Source: Aselliscus stoliczkanus (taxonomy: Eukaryota > Chordata > Mammalia > Chiroptera > Hipposideridae). Taken from it: 64,000 nucleotides of DNA. The DNA is taken from contig CM066734.1 of the NCBI GenBank assembly GCA_033961575.1, forward strand, positions 78,095,501-78,159,500. Direction: 5' to 3'. The notes under the pieces are model-generated. The model was not told the origin of the DNA. It was given only the letters and a program-made list of their open reading frames with translations, and ran no database searches. Positions 22,119-33,917 of this stretch are shown in pieces (the first letter of the stretch is position 1; each line of letters starts with the position of its first letter). The translations under genes and the position numbers were made by a program.

Positions 22119-23415
22119 TTTAAGAAAGGTAAATATAGTTTGTTTTTAAAAAATTAGCAAAGTTAGAAACTTATTGAATAAATTCTGGAAAGTATGTAAT
22201 TTTAGCATCCATAAAATACTATCACAGGCAGAATCTGAATATAGGTCTTAATAACTTGTCAAAAATTCTATTAATTGTACAAATATTTTTCCTTATTCTG
22301 CCTTTTTAAGGTTTAACAAAATTATTGAGAGAACTAGATGATGTTAGTCATTTTTAAAAGCAAGAGAAGAAAATTAATTGTATGTAATGAGACTCACAAT
22401 GGAGGAAAAATAATTTAGTGTATTTATATTATCATCCCCTCAAATTATTACCCTATGATGTTTAAGCAATATAAGCATTAGTCTTTTAATGTATTCACTT
22501 TACTGACTGTTATTTGTAATAAAAAGTATGAGCAATATAAAGGTATATCAAATACCCCATTAAATGTGTTGGAATTGATGCTTTAAAACATGAAATTATT
22601 TACTTTCCTACAGAAATATTTTTTGCAAACTTACAACTTATGAAATTATAAAAGCTTGTACTAAAGATGATTATATTTTAATTTTTTTAAAAGTGTTATA
22701 CTCAGACAAAAAGGAGAAATAAGAACATTTTCTTCTCGTACAAGCTTTAAAGTCTGCTTTGCAATTGGAGAACATGTTAAGCAAGGTCCTGAAAGACCTG
22801 AAGATCTTGGCTTCTGAGAATAGTGTAACTGATCTCTTAGACATCATGGGAGAGTTCTTGGATAAATGGCAGTAGTAGGTCTAGTTTTATGAAAGTAATT
22901 ACATCTTCACTTGATTAACTTTTGTTTAATTGTAGTATAAGATTTGATTTGTTTTATTTATATCATTGGAGCATTTAGTTTATTTAAAAAATTGTGTTGA
23001 CAGTGAGCATAAGATATTTCTATCACAATTTTTAATAAAAATTAATTAATTTTCATTTTTGCTTCAGGCTCAAATTATACATCTATTATAAAACCAATTA
23101 TCTACAAGGGAATTTTACTAAAGTATCATACCAGGAAGTTTCATTATGCTTATTTATTATAAATGAATAGAACTTTTTGAATATAAGTTGACAATAAAGG
23201 AAATTCCCTATGTAACCAACATATTCCCTTTCTAATCTCATCCCCAAATATGCACATAGAGTTGCACATACTCAATAGTAGTTCCCTTGCATGCATTAGT
23301 GCCCTTGAAAACTGCCAGAAGTAGCTGTAGCTTTATTTACTAAGATAATTTTTTTAAAAGTCACAAGTGTTTCGTCTTGCACACTGTTCACTATATTGCC
23401 CTTAGCATTTATATA
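22119..23415. other. No recognisable feature
   Basis: AT-rich. A short denser patch near 22740-22880 is not assignable to a gene or repeat by eye. Confidence 0.45.
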
Positions 23416-23417
23416 TA

Positions 23418-23624
23418 CAGTAATACCTTGGTTTTTTTAGCATAATTTGTTCCGGAAATAATCTACTTGTATTGCAAGACATCACTCGTTTACCAATTTA
23501 AAATGTATTATTAGGTTGGTGCAAAAGTAATAGCAGTTTCTGCCATTACACTTTTGCACTAACCAATTAGAAATGTTTGTGGAACACTTGCAAACAAAGT
23601 TACTCGCAATCCAAGGTTTCACTG
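23418..23624. mobile_element. Palindromic Tc1/mariner-type MITE hosting a second MITE
   Basis: Terminal inverted repeats CAGTAATACCTTGG and CCAAGGTTTCACTG (two mismatches after reversal) abut TA dinucleotides at 23416-23417 and 23625-23626. Interior arms also pair imperfectly. The nested element is listed separately. There is no transposase sequence. Confidence 0.72.
23511..23567. mobile_element. MADE1/Hsmar1-like MITE nested in another MITE
   Basis: The left end TTAGGTTGGTGCAAAAGTAA and right end TTTTGCACTAACCAA match the mariner Hsmar1/MADE1 terminal inverted repeat, with TA on each side. At 57 bp it is shorter than the about 80-bp MADE1, because part of the second arm is missing. Confidence 0.8.
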
Positions 23625-23924
23625 TAATTATATATACATATATATTTACATATATATTTTACATATATATATCAATGTCCTTATATATCTTCAATTCAAA
23701 TGATTTTATTTAATCAGACAGTATAATTGACAAATATTATTTAGAAAATAGTAGCATAGTTTATTTTTATTGTTCTTTGGATGATCCATGTGAATTGCAC
23801 TATTCAGACATTTCTAAGTGAGGAGTTGTTGAGAGAAAGCATCAATACTACTATCACTACTCACCAGTTTTTGTTGTCTGGGCACAGGCCTCTTTGCATT
23901 TTGTGTTATTAAATCAATCAATAT

Positions 23925-24560
23925 ACAAATGTCCTACTAGATCATTATCCAGTGAGGTTTATTCCACAATGCAAAGCCAGCTCAACATTCATAAATCAAT
24001 CATAGCAAGTCATGATATTAACAAAGTATGGAACAGAAAAATAAATGATCATCTCAGTAGATACTGACAAATCAGTTTACAAAACTCAGTAATCTCTTAT
24101 GATAGAAACTCTCAAAAAAATAGAAATAGAGAGAACTTCCTTAACCTGATAAAAAACATCTACAAAATATCTACAGCTAATGTCATACATAGCAGTGAGA
24201 GAAAGAGAATACTTTTTACTTCCCAATATCAGGAACAAATCAAGGATAAATCATTTGTCAAGAAAAACAAATCAGAAAAGAAGAAATAATATTTCCTGTA
24301 CTGAAAATATCATGAATGTCTATGTATAATGTGGAAAATAACAAAGAATCTACAAATTAAGTCCTATGACTAGCAAATAAGTTTAGCAATGTCACAATAT
24401 ACACAGTTAATATATACAAATCAATTCCATTTGTACATATTGGCAATATATTATAACAATATAAAATTTGGAAAATCTAAATATTTAATAAGTGTAAAAT
24501 GTTTAACCAATTAGTGAATAAATGTAGATAATAAATAGCATGTAAGAGACAATTACAAAA
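23925..24560 (+). mobile_element. L1 ORF2 reverse-transcriptase fragment
   Basis: Sense-strand pattern: GATCATTATCCAGTGAGGTTTATTCC, CAAAGCCAGCTCAACATTCATAAATC, GATCATCTCAGTAGATACTGAC and ATCAGGAACAAATCAAGGAT. This is the L1 reverse-transcriptase stretch around the first aspartate motif. Decayed, no open frame. Confidence 0.8.
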
Positions 24561-24890
24561 TTATTTTAAACCCAGATTTTTATCCAGATTATGGATTTTT
24601 AAAAAAAACTACAATAAAGCAGTGATTAGATGACAGTTTAAATGAGGGAGATAAGTATCCACCCATTCTCCTTTACTTGGCAGTTTTCACTGATTTATCC
24701 ATTTACATGCACCATATACACATGTGTAGAACTCACCGTTGGATTAAAAACAATGTTAAGAATCTACATCTATAAATATGATTCTATTTCTTTTCTTCTA
24801 ATTCAGTTGTCATTCAATCATGCTTTCCTGGAAAAGAGAAAGAGGAAGCAGATGAAAGCATATACTTAGTCTGGGTAGTTCTTGTTCAAT
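24561..24890. other. No recognisable feature
   Basis: AT-rich unique sequence. Confidence 0.45.
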
Positions 24891-24894
24891 CCAG

Positions 24895-25065
24895 GCAAGG
24901 CATGATGTGGTGGGAAGAACAGTAGATTTGAATCAAGGAGACTTGGGTTCCAAAAGCACAATTGTTAATTATGTCCAAGGCATATTTGTTATTACTTGTA
25001 TGTTAGTATTATCATCAAAATGTAGAGCTTTGTAGGATCTCATTAAATAGGATAATTTATGGCCA
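24895..25065 (+). mobile_element. MIR SINE, diverged
   Basis: GATTTGAATCAAGGAGACTTGGGTTC followed by a decayed core and CATTAAATAGGATAATTTAT follows the MIR sense layout. Confidence 0.5.
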
Positions 25066-25367
25066 GAACTGTATTTTACAGTGACTTACCATGGAGACCT
25101 AATTGGAATGTGCTTGGATGCTGAAAAAAAATCTATCTTAAAGATCCACTTATTGTAATAGTGGGTAAGGAGTTTGGCCTGATAACTTCCTGAGAAAAAA
25201 GAGAGAAAAAAAATGATATATTATTGTTTAAAAATCTGTTTGGAGATATGTAAGATAGAGTCAGGCAACAAAGAATTATTGAACCAAAAATCAAAGAAGG
25301 AAATCACATAGAAGTGAGCTTAGGATGTGCGACCACATTTTTCCAGAATTGCCTGCTGTTTCTTTCT

Positions 25368-25467
25368 TTTTTTTGTGTGTGTGTGTGGGGGGGTGTGGTC
25401 AGTGTCACTGGCCCTCCCATATGGGACCAAACCGGGGACACTGGCATCCCAAGCCAGCACTTAACCA
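25368..25467 (-). mobile_element. Short tRNA-derived SINE, 5'-truncated
   Basis: CAGTGTCACTGGCCCTCCCA to CCAAGCCAGCACTTAACCACC in reverse orientation. The GGCCGGCC end is missing and the tail is GT-rich. Related TACTGTTTCTTTT words on both sides suggest a target duplication. Confidence 0.85.
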
Positions 25468-25606
25468 CCTACTGTTTCTTTTGTGAGCAGGAACACCTGT
25501 GTAGAATTTTGACAGATTCAGGAAGCTAAGGAAAGAAAAATTGTAGACAAAATTTTCCAATAAGAATAGTTCTTTTTTTTTTTTTTATAAATAATGTTTG
25601 CCTTGG

Positions 25607-26587
25607 TATGGCCTCACAGCAGCCTCACTGTTTGCCTCCCTGCATTCGCCCATAAGGGCAGGGCCTCACGGGGACAGGATATTCACTATGTTTATGGCAA
25701 AACCCCATGGGACCCTAAGAGGGAGGGCAGGTCAGCCAATGATGGGCAAAGACCCTAAAATATGCGCATTAGGGCGGCCTAAGACAGGCGCTGTCCTTGG
25801 GTACTTTGGGAGGAATCAAGGAGGTGAAGCATATAGGGCCTAAAAGCCTGTGAACTCTTACCTGCAGAGCTAGCAGCCTGCCAAAGAAGAGAGAAATCTT
25901 CCTAAGAAGATAACAGCAGTCCTTGCATTCTTGCCTCTAAGTCTCATAGTGAACCATTATCTGTCCCCATAGGAGGTAAGGTCGTATTGAACTAAGGGTC
26001 TTTCGGCTGAGGGAGTCTGTGAGGCATAGGGACATTTGGCTAAATTCTTGGGTGACGCATGTGATTTACAGACCTCAGAAAGAACAAAGCCCCTTCCCTG
26101 ATTGTACTCAATAAAAGTTGCAAGCTGACCAGACTCGTGGCTCTTGTCCATCAGACAGAGTCCCCTGGCTCACATTGCTTTTTTTTTTTTTTTTTTTTTG
26201 CTTTTTTTATTTTATTAGTTTCAGGTGTACAACACAATGCAATAGTTATATTCTTTACCCCCCAAAGTGACAAACCCCCTCCCCAGTTCGCCACCCCACT
26301 CCCCCCTCATATCATACATATCTATCACAACTCCCCTGACTCCCCTCCACAGTATACTCCACATCCCGTGACCATCCACATATTCAGTTACAGTTGGCAT
26401 ACAATACTATACAACATCAGCTTCAGGTGTACAGTGCAGTAATCAAGCCTCTACTCCATCCATGAAGTGGTCTCCCCAATCTCACATTGCTTTTTAAACT
26501 ATCCCTGTCTCTTGCTCTTTATTTCTTTTTCTGAGTCCCTGCTGGTCCTCTAGAGGAAGCTAGACCCAGCCCCGCAGAGACATGACA
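25607..26587 (+). repeat. Solo LTR, TATGG-type class II-like family, copy 1
   Basis: Flanked by a perfect 6-bp duplication CCTTGG (25601-25606 and 26588-26593), which places the LTR start at TATGGCCTCACAG and the end at ...AGACATGACA. An AATAAA signal lies at 26110-26115. The U5-like end (CTGTCTCTTGCTCTTTATTTC) resembles class II LTRs. A 297-bp L1 piece is inserted near the 3' end. Confidence 0.85.
26184..26480 (-). mobile_element. L1 3' end fragment inserted in the LTR
   Basis: Poly(T)-led minus-strand L1 3' UTR (GTTTCAGGTGTACAACACAATG...). It is flanked by a 15-bp duplication CTCACATTGCTTTTT at 26169-26183 and 26481-26495. Severely 5'-truncated and younger than the LTR. Confidence 0.9.
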
Positions 26588-26785
26588 CCTTGGGACCTCA
26601 AGGTTTTCATTTAAGAAGAAACAATAAACCAGAAATATGCCAATTCTCAAAAGGAAAGAATTCCAATGAATAAGATGATTATTATTGCTGCTGGGTTTGA
26701 TAAAAATACAAATAATATTTGATAAAGATAACCTCCATCCCCTTAAAGTAATTGTAAAAATGCTATAAAGATAAGTTTTATTTTT

Positions 26786-26900
26786 GGGCCGGCCGAGTAG
26801 CGTGGTGGTTAAGAGCTGCCTTGGGAGACCAGCAGCCCTGGTTCGGATCCCACATATGAGGGCCAGTGACACTGCCCTCTAAAAAAAAAAAAAAAAAAAT
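26786..26900 (+). mobile_element. Short tRNA-derived SINE
   Basis: GGGCCGGCCGAGTAGCGTGG head and ACTGCCCTCT plus poly(A). It lies next to the 3' end of the long L1, in opposite orientation. Confidence 0.92.
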
Positions 26901-28897
26901 CTTTATTTTACAAAATGGTTTAAGATTTATACAAAAATTATGAAAACAGGACAAAGAATTTTTATGTACCCCCTCCCAGTTTCCCCTCTTATTAATATCT
27001 TATATTATCAAGGTGTTTTTGTTATACTAAAATAAACCAATATTGACACATTATGATTAACCAAAGCCACACTTCGTGAATATTTTCTTAGTTTTGCCTA
27101 GTGTTGTTTTCTGTTTCAAGGACTTACCAGAATCAACACATTATATTTAATTGTTTTTTACTTGGGATCCACTTGGCTGTGACACTTTCTCAGACTTGCC
27201 CAGTTTTTAATCATCTTGACATTTTTTGAAGCATAGGGATTTGAAGGTCAGGCATTTTGTAGAATATCCTTCAGTTGGGATTTGTCTGAAGTTTTTTCTC
27301 ATAATTAGAGTGGAGTTATAGGTTTTTAGGAGGAAGACCTCAGAGGTAAAGCAACATTTTCATAACATCATATCAATGGTACATACTATGAACATGGTTT
27401 ATAATTGTCAGTATTAACCATGGTCATATGGCTGATATATTTGTCATGTTTCTCCAGTGTTCAGTTATTTCCCACCTTTTCCTCCACCCCATTTTCCTAT
27501 TGTACTGTCTGAATGGAAGTTAGTCTGTACAATTCAAAATTCAGCAGTTGGAAATGTGCCCTCCCTCCATTTAAGATGAAGAATCTACACACTTTATTTG
27601 GATTCCTTCAAAACAGCATATTTGTCTCTTTTCCTCTTTTAACTATGAATTTAATTATTACCCCATATCATAATAGACTAATTATTGTTTATTTTATACC
27701 TTGATTTATGATCCAATACTAACTACTGTATTTACTTTGATGCTCATATTTGTTCCCAATTTGGCCATTGGGAGCTATTGAAATTGTTTCTGTCTCATTT
27801 TGACATATTCTCATAATCATGGGCTTTTGTTTTTATTTTTGGTGCTGTTAGATGCTCTAGTTTATCATGTGTATTTCCTGACTCAGTCCTAGAATTAGCC
27901 ATTTCTCCAAGAAGGTCTGATTTATATTATTGGGGATGGCAATAGAAATCAAGATCTATGTGCTGGGTGTGATCATTGCTACTGGGGTATCATTGCTTCT
28001 AGGGATCTCACCTGGAAGAACAAGTAAATACACAGATAAATACTAACCTGTCTTATACATATACTCATAAATATTTCTATACATAGCTGCATACACACAC
28101 ACACTCACACATATCTTATGTTAAATATGAGTTCATAGGATTTCTCAAACTCTGATCTATTACCACATAGATCATTCTAGAATCCTCTCCTTGCTTATCT
28201 GTAACTTTTCATACAACACTGAGAAGCTTAGCTCCAAACATTTGCCATATGATTGCTTAATTGTTCAATTCAAGTATACATGTATAACAGTATCAGATTC
28301 CTGTACCCATTGTTACACCCCTGGGAAACAACTTTATAAACTAAGGCATGATGCTAATCCAATTTCTTTTGCCTTAGTCTTATAGACTCTATTCATTTCA
28401 AAGTTACTTAGCTTAACAACTTTTCTCACACCCTTTTCAGGGAGATTTTTTTTCATATATACACAATACAATTATATTGTTTTGTCATAATCTGTGTTTA
28501 TATACATGAAGTTTCACTCTTTGTTCTGTAAAGTTCTGTGAGTTTTGATAAAAGGATAGTATCAAGTACTCAAAACTATTCCACTATACAGAATTGTTTC
28601 ACTATTCCCCTAAATCTGTGCTTCATATATTCAATCTCCCTTCTGATCTTTTTACCATTGCTATAGTTTTGACTTTTCCAGATGCCATCTTGCTGATTTA
28701 TAGAGTATACTACCTTTTGATACTGGGTTCTTTCAATAAGAAAAAACGCATTCCTTTTGTTCTTTGATGGTTTATTTTATTGTATTGCTGAGTAATATTT
28801 CATTGAATGGATGTGTCACAGTTTGTTTATCCATTCACCTATTGAAGGTAATTTTTGGCTGCATCCAGCTTGGGGCATAATAAATAAATCTGCTATA

Positions 28898-29346
28898 GGG
28901 CCGGCCGAGTGGCGCATTGGTTAAGCGCTGGTTTTGGGATGGCAGCGGCCCCGGTTCGGATCCCACATGAGGGCCAGTGACACTGCCCTCTACAGCTAAC
29001 AACAGCTCCACCTGGAGCTGGGCTGTGCGAGCCCCGGTGATGGTGTGGTCTGCAGCCCCTGCTGCAGTGGGCTGCCATAGGCTACAGTGAGTGGCCCGCA
29101 GCCAGCGTGAGCGGCTGGCAGCCAGCGTGAGCTGTCAATAGCCGCGGTGAGCGACATCCAGAGGCCAGCGACCGATCTGCCTCATCCGGGAAGAGCGCAA
29201 TGACGATACCAACAGTGAAGCAACATCCTCCGCAACTAAACTGAAGAACAAAAAGACAGCAACTTGTCTGTTCCCCTTCCCAGATTCCCCAATGCTGTTC
29301 CCCTCCGCCAATTCCCCAATAAAATCTTTAAAAAATAAAAATAAAA
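28898..29346 (+). mobile_element. Long composite SINE (tRNA head plus about 340-bp body), copy 1
   Basis: It shares the head of the short SINE (GGGCCGGCCGAGTGGCGCAT ... GGCCAGTGACACTGCCCTC), then runs into a GC-rich body (ACAGCTCCACCTGGAGCTGG, repeated CAGC-GTGAGC words) and ends CCCCAATAAAATCTTTAAAA. It is flanked by the 19-bp duplication AATAAATAAATCTGCTATA at 28879-28897 and 29347-29365. Confidence 0.95.
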
Positions 29347-29624
29347 AATAAATAAATCTGCTATAAACATTCACACACAGGTTTGTGTGTGGACATAAGT
29401 TTTCAAATCAGTAGAATCAATACCTAGGATATTAATTGCTTGGTGATAAGCTATGGCTATGTTCAGCTTTGCAAGAAACTGCTAAACTGTATTTCAAAGC
29501 GGCTGTACCCAATGCTGTACAATTTTGCCAGAAGGTGATATTGTCAGATTTTGGGGGCAGATTTTAACTATTCTATTAGGTGTATAGTAGAGTTTATCAT
29601 CATTTTAATTTGCAAACTGTCGCG

Positions 29625-30339
29625 TCTCTGCGCAGCTGGGTCTAGCTTCCTCGAGAGAACAGGCAGGGACTCAAAAAGAAATAAAGAGCAAGAGACAGGG
29701 ATAGTTTAAAAAGCAATGTGAGCCAGGGGACTCTGTCTGATGGACAGGAGCCTTGAATCTGGTCAGTTTGCAGCTTTTATTGAGTACAAACAGGGAAGGG
29801 GCTTTGCTCTTTCCAAAGACCGTAAATCACATGCATCACCCAAGATTTAGCCAGATTTCCCTATGCCTCACAGACAGCCCCAGCCGAAAGACCCTTTGAT
29901 CAATGCAGCCCTGCCCCCTACGAGGACAGATAATGGTTCACTATGACACCTTGAGGCAAGAATGCAAGGAGGACTGCTGTTAGCCTCTTGGGAAGATTTC
30001 TCTTTTCCGTTGCAGGCTGTAAATTCTGCAGGAAAGGATAAACAGGCCCTTAGGCCCCATATGCTTCACCTCTTTGATTCCTCCCAGGGACCCTCAGACC
30101 GACCAGCGCCTGGCTTAGGCCGCCCTGATGCGCATATTTGATATAGGATCTCACACCTATATTGGCATCCTGCACAGGTGTAGGGTCTTGCCCGTCATTG
30201 GCTGACCTGCCCTCTCTCCAGGGTCCCATGGGGTTTTGCCATAGACATAGTGAAAATCCTGTCCCCGTGAGGCCTTGAGGCACTGCTGTTATGGGTGAAT
30301 GCAGGGAGGCAAACGGTGAGGCTGCTGTGAGGCCATAGC
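29625..30339 (-). repeat. Solo LTR, TATGG-type family, copy 2
   Basis: Minus-strand copy from TGTCGCGTCTCTGCGC to GTGAGGCCATA on the plus strand. It is bounded by GCAAAC on both sides (6-bp duplication), so the minus-strand ends are TATGG...GACA. It interrupts ORF2 of the long L1. Boundaries are within a few bases. Confidence 0.88.
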
Positions 30340-30751
30340 AAACCTGTAATGGCAGATGATGTTGAACTTCATTTCATATGTTTACTTCCATCTGTACATT
30401 CCTTTTTTTGTGAGACATCTCAAATCTTTTGCCAATTTTTTAATTGGGTTGTTTGCTTTCTTATTGTTAAGTGTCTTTTGTACATATTGAATTTAAGTCA
30501 TTTATCAGATAATTAATTGTTTTGTAAATATTTTCTTCCCAGTCTGTGAATCAGGTTTTCATTCTCCTAGCAGTTTTTGCATAACTGTTTTTAATTTTAA
30601 TCAAGTTCAACTTATCAGTTTTTCCTTCCCTCAGTCATGCTTTTGATAGTGTATCTGAAAACTCATGGCAAAAGTACAGGTCAACTAAATTTTCTCATGT
30701 GTTTATCTATAAAATTCATAATCTAGAGTTTTGAATTTAGATCTATGGTTC

Positions 30752-30866
30752 TTTTTTTTTTTTTTTTTTTTGAAGGTAGTGTCATCAGCCCTCACATGAG
30801 GGATCCAAACTGGGGCCGCTGGAGTCCCAAGCGAGCTCCCAACCAACGCGCCACTCAGCCGTCCCA
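30752..30866 (-). mobile_element. Short tRNA-derived SINE in L1 ORF2
   Basis: Poly(T), GAAGGTAGTGTCATCAGCCC ... GCGCCACTCAGCCGTCCC. Moderately diverged from its siblings. Confidence 0.88.
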
Positions 30867-32452
30867 AGTCTATCATTTATTTTGAATTATTTTTGTGTAT
30901 GGTGTAAAGTCTATATCTTAATTTTTTTGTTTGGTTACATATTGGCATGTAAATTTTCTAGCACCATTTGTTGAAAAGTCGATCCCTTCTCAATTAAATT
31001 GCCCTTGTTCATTTTTCAAAGATCAGTGGACTATATTTGTCCGGATCAGTTCTTTCACCAGTGCAGTGCTGTTTTGATTAATGTAGTAAGGCTTCTTTAT
31101 TTTTTATACCAAGCCTTAAAATATTTTAATGTAGTCCACCAACTACTTATCTTCTTTCATATCATGTTGTCTATTCTAAGACTTCTACCTCAAAAATTTA
31201 GAATCAAATTTTCTGGATCTATAAAATAGATCGCTGAAATTTTGATTGTATTGCATTGAATCTATTGAACAAATTGGGAACAACTGACATTTTAGCAATA
31301 TTGAATCATCCTATCCGTAAACACTGAATATCTCTCCATTTATTTATATCTTAGACTTATTTCATCAGAGTTTTGCAGTTATCCTCATTTAGATACTATA
31401 GTGTTTTGTTTTTTTGTGTTTTGTTTTTTTATTTATACCTACATATTTCATTTCTTGGTGCTAATGTAAATGGTATTATTTAATTTTTAATTTTAAATTC
31501 CTATTGTTCATTGATGGTAAAAACTATTTATGTGTTATATAATAATTATATAATTTATTATGTTATTATATTTATTATATATAGTAAATATATGTAATAT
31601 AACCTGAGACCTAATTATGCTCACCTAATCATTCCAGGAGTTTTACTGTTGGCTTTTTGTGGTTTCCTACATATATAATGCCATCCATAAACAATGACAA
31701 TTTTATATATTCCTTCCCAATTGCATAATTTTTATTTACTTTTCTTGATTTTGAATTGTAGTACTGAATCAATATTTTAACTGGTCTTTGGGAGAAAGCA
31801 TGTGGTTTTTTATCAGTTTTTAAATAAATGTTCTTAATCAAGTTGAGGACATTCTAAACTATTTTTAGTTTATAATAGTTTTTGTTATGGGTAAGTATTG
31901 ACATTTTTTCCAAATAATTTTCTGTATCAATTGATCTGATTATATAGTTTTCCACTTTAGCTTGTTGATATGGTATGATTGATTTTAGAATGCTGTACCA
32001 GCTTTGTATACCTAGAATAAATTCCAATGTTTGTGGTGGATAAGTATTTTTATACACTGTTCAACTTGATAATATTTTGCTGCCATTTTTTTCCATCTAT
32101 TATTGTGAGAGATATTGGTCTGTTGGTTTGATTTTTTTATAATATGTTAATATGATAATGTGGCCTCATGGAATAAGTTCTAACTATTTTCTGTTGCTTC
32201 TATTTTCTGAAAAAAAATTGTGAAGGGTGAATATCATTTCTTCATTAAATGTTTGGAGGAATTCACCAGTGACATATCTGGGTTTGCTGCAATTATTTAT
32301 TTATTTGTAAGTTGACTTATTATAGATTTAATTTATGTGATAGATATGTATGACCTATTCAGATATTTTATTTCTCCAGATGTCAAATTTTGTAGTTCAT
32401 GTTTTTCAAGGTATGAGACTATTTCAACTATGTTATCAAATTTGTGAGCATA

Positions 32453-32560
32453 GGGCCGGCCGAGTGGGGCGGTGGTTAAGCGCTGGCTTGGGAAGCCTGC
32501 GCCTCGGTTCGGTCCCACATATGAGGGCCAGTGACACTGCCCTCAAAAAAAAAAAAAAAA
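32453..32560 (+). mobile_element. Short tRNA-derived SINE in L1 ORF2
   Basis: GGGCCGGCCGAGTGGGGCGG head and poly(A). It has a perfect 11-bp duplication TTGTGAGCATA at 32442-32452 and 32561-32571. Apparently recent. Confidence 0.96.
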
Positions 32561-32742
32561 TTGTGAGCATAGTTGTTCACAGTATTCTTTTGTTATTCTG
32601 TTATGTTCATGGGATTAGTAGTGATGACTCCATTTTCATTGATAATGTTAGTAAATTGTGTCTTCTCTCCTTTTACTTAGCTAGGCTAGATAGAGTTTTA
32701 TCCATTATTTACATTTTCAAAAAATCCACTTTTAGTTTTGTT

Positions 32743-32747
32743 ATCTT

Positions 32748-32803
<56 letters not shown>
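32743..32803 (+). repeat. (TA)n microsatellite
   Basis: Nearly pure TA run with one G interruption inside the old L1, followed by two TTTCTAATATATGTA copies. Confidence 0.95.
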
Positions 32804-32804
<1 letters not shown>

Positions 32805-33829
32805 CTAATATATGTATATATTTCTAATATATGTATTTAATTCTATAAATTTGCCTCTAAGCATTGCTTTTGCTGCATCCCACAAATTTAGATGAGTTGC
32901 ATTTTATTATCAATTAATGCAAATTATCTTAAAATATTTTTGATATTTCTGTTTTGATCTTGTGTTATTTAGAAGTGTATTGTTTTTTAACTATCTGTCA
33001 TTGTTTTCTAGTTCAATTCCATTTTGGTCTGAGAGCATACTCTGCATGATTTTTTATTGCTTAATATGCATTAGAGCATGTCTAAGGCCCAAAATGTGGT
33101 CTATCTTAGTGAATGTTTATGCAGGCTCCAGAAGAATGTGTATTCTGCTGTTGTTGGATAGGATACTCTCTATTCTGTAAATATCAATTAGATCAAATTG
33201 ATTTATAGTGTTTTTCAGGTCAGCTATATCCTGAATGATTTTCTTCCTGCTTGATTTATTAGTCACTGAAAGAGAAATGTTGCTTCTGTAATTATAGCAG
33301 CGGAATTATCTGTCATTTCATTTGTACCTAGTTCTGCCTCACACATTTTTAGGCTTTGTTGTTAGGTGCATTTAGGATTTTGATATCTTTTTAGATAATT
33401 GATGCATTCATTATTGTGTAGTACCCCCTTTTATATCAGATAATTTTCCTTGTTCTAAATCCTGCTTTGTCTAATTTTAATATAACTATTCTAGTTTATT
33501 TTGTTTGTTTGCTTGTTTGTTGTTGTTACGGTTAACATTGTATATCTTTATTCATCCCTTTAGTTTTAAATATTAAGTATCTTTACATTTAAGTGATTTT
33601 TAACTGACAATTTACACTTGATCCTTTTTTCAATCCACTCTGACAATGTTTATCTTACAAATACTGTACTGCGATCATTCATATCAAAGTGAATATTGAA
33701 ATGGTTCGATTACTATCTACCGTTTTTGCAGCTATTTCTATTCATTGATTTGTTCTTACTTTTACTTCTTTCGTGTCTTTCTCTGTCATCTCTGATTTTA
33801 ATTGATATATATATATTTGATATATATAG

Positions 33830-33889
33830 TATATTTGACATGCTAATAAAGAATATAAAATAGTATTCTTTATTAGCATGTCAAATATA
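33830..33889. repeat. Perfect 26-bp inverted repeat with 8-bp loop
   Basis: The left arm 33830-33855 contains TTTGACATGCTAATAAAGAA; the right arm 33864-33889 is its exact reverse complement; the loop is TAAAATAG. It sits in old L1-derived AT-rich DNA just beside a long SINE. Confidence 0.95.
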
Positions 33890-33917
33890 ATTTAAATTTT
33901 TATACATTAATTTTTTT

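Noticed and set aside
23511..23567. MADE1-like hairpin as a miRNA gene
   Set aside because: Some primate miRNAs derive from MADE1, but here the second arm is truncated and the stem is imperfect. No expression evidence can be seen from sequence.
32350..32808. 152-codon plus-strand frame ending in a Tyr-Ile repeat
   Set aside because: It spans an L1 antisense region, a SINE and a (TA)n microsatellite; not coding.
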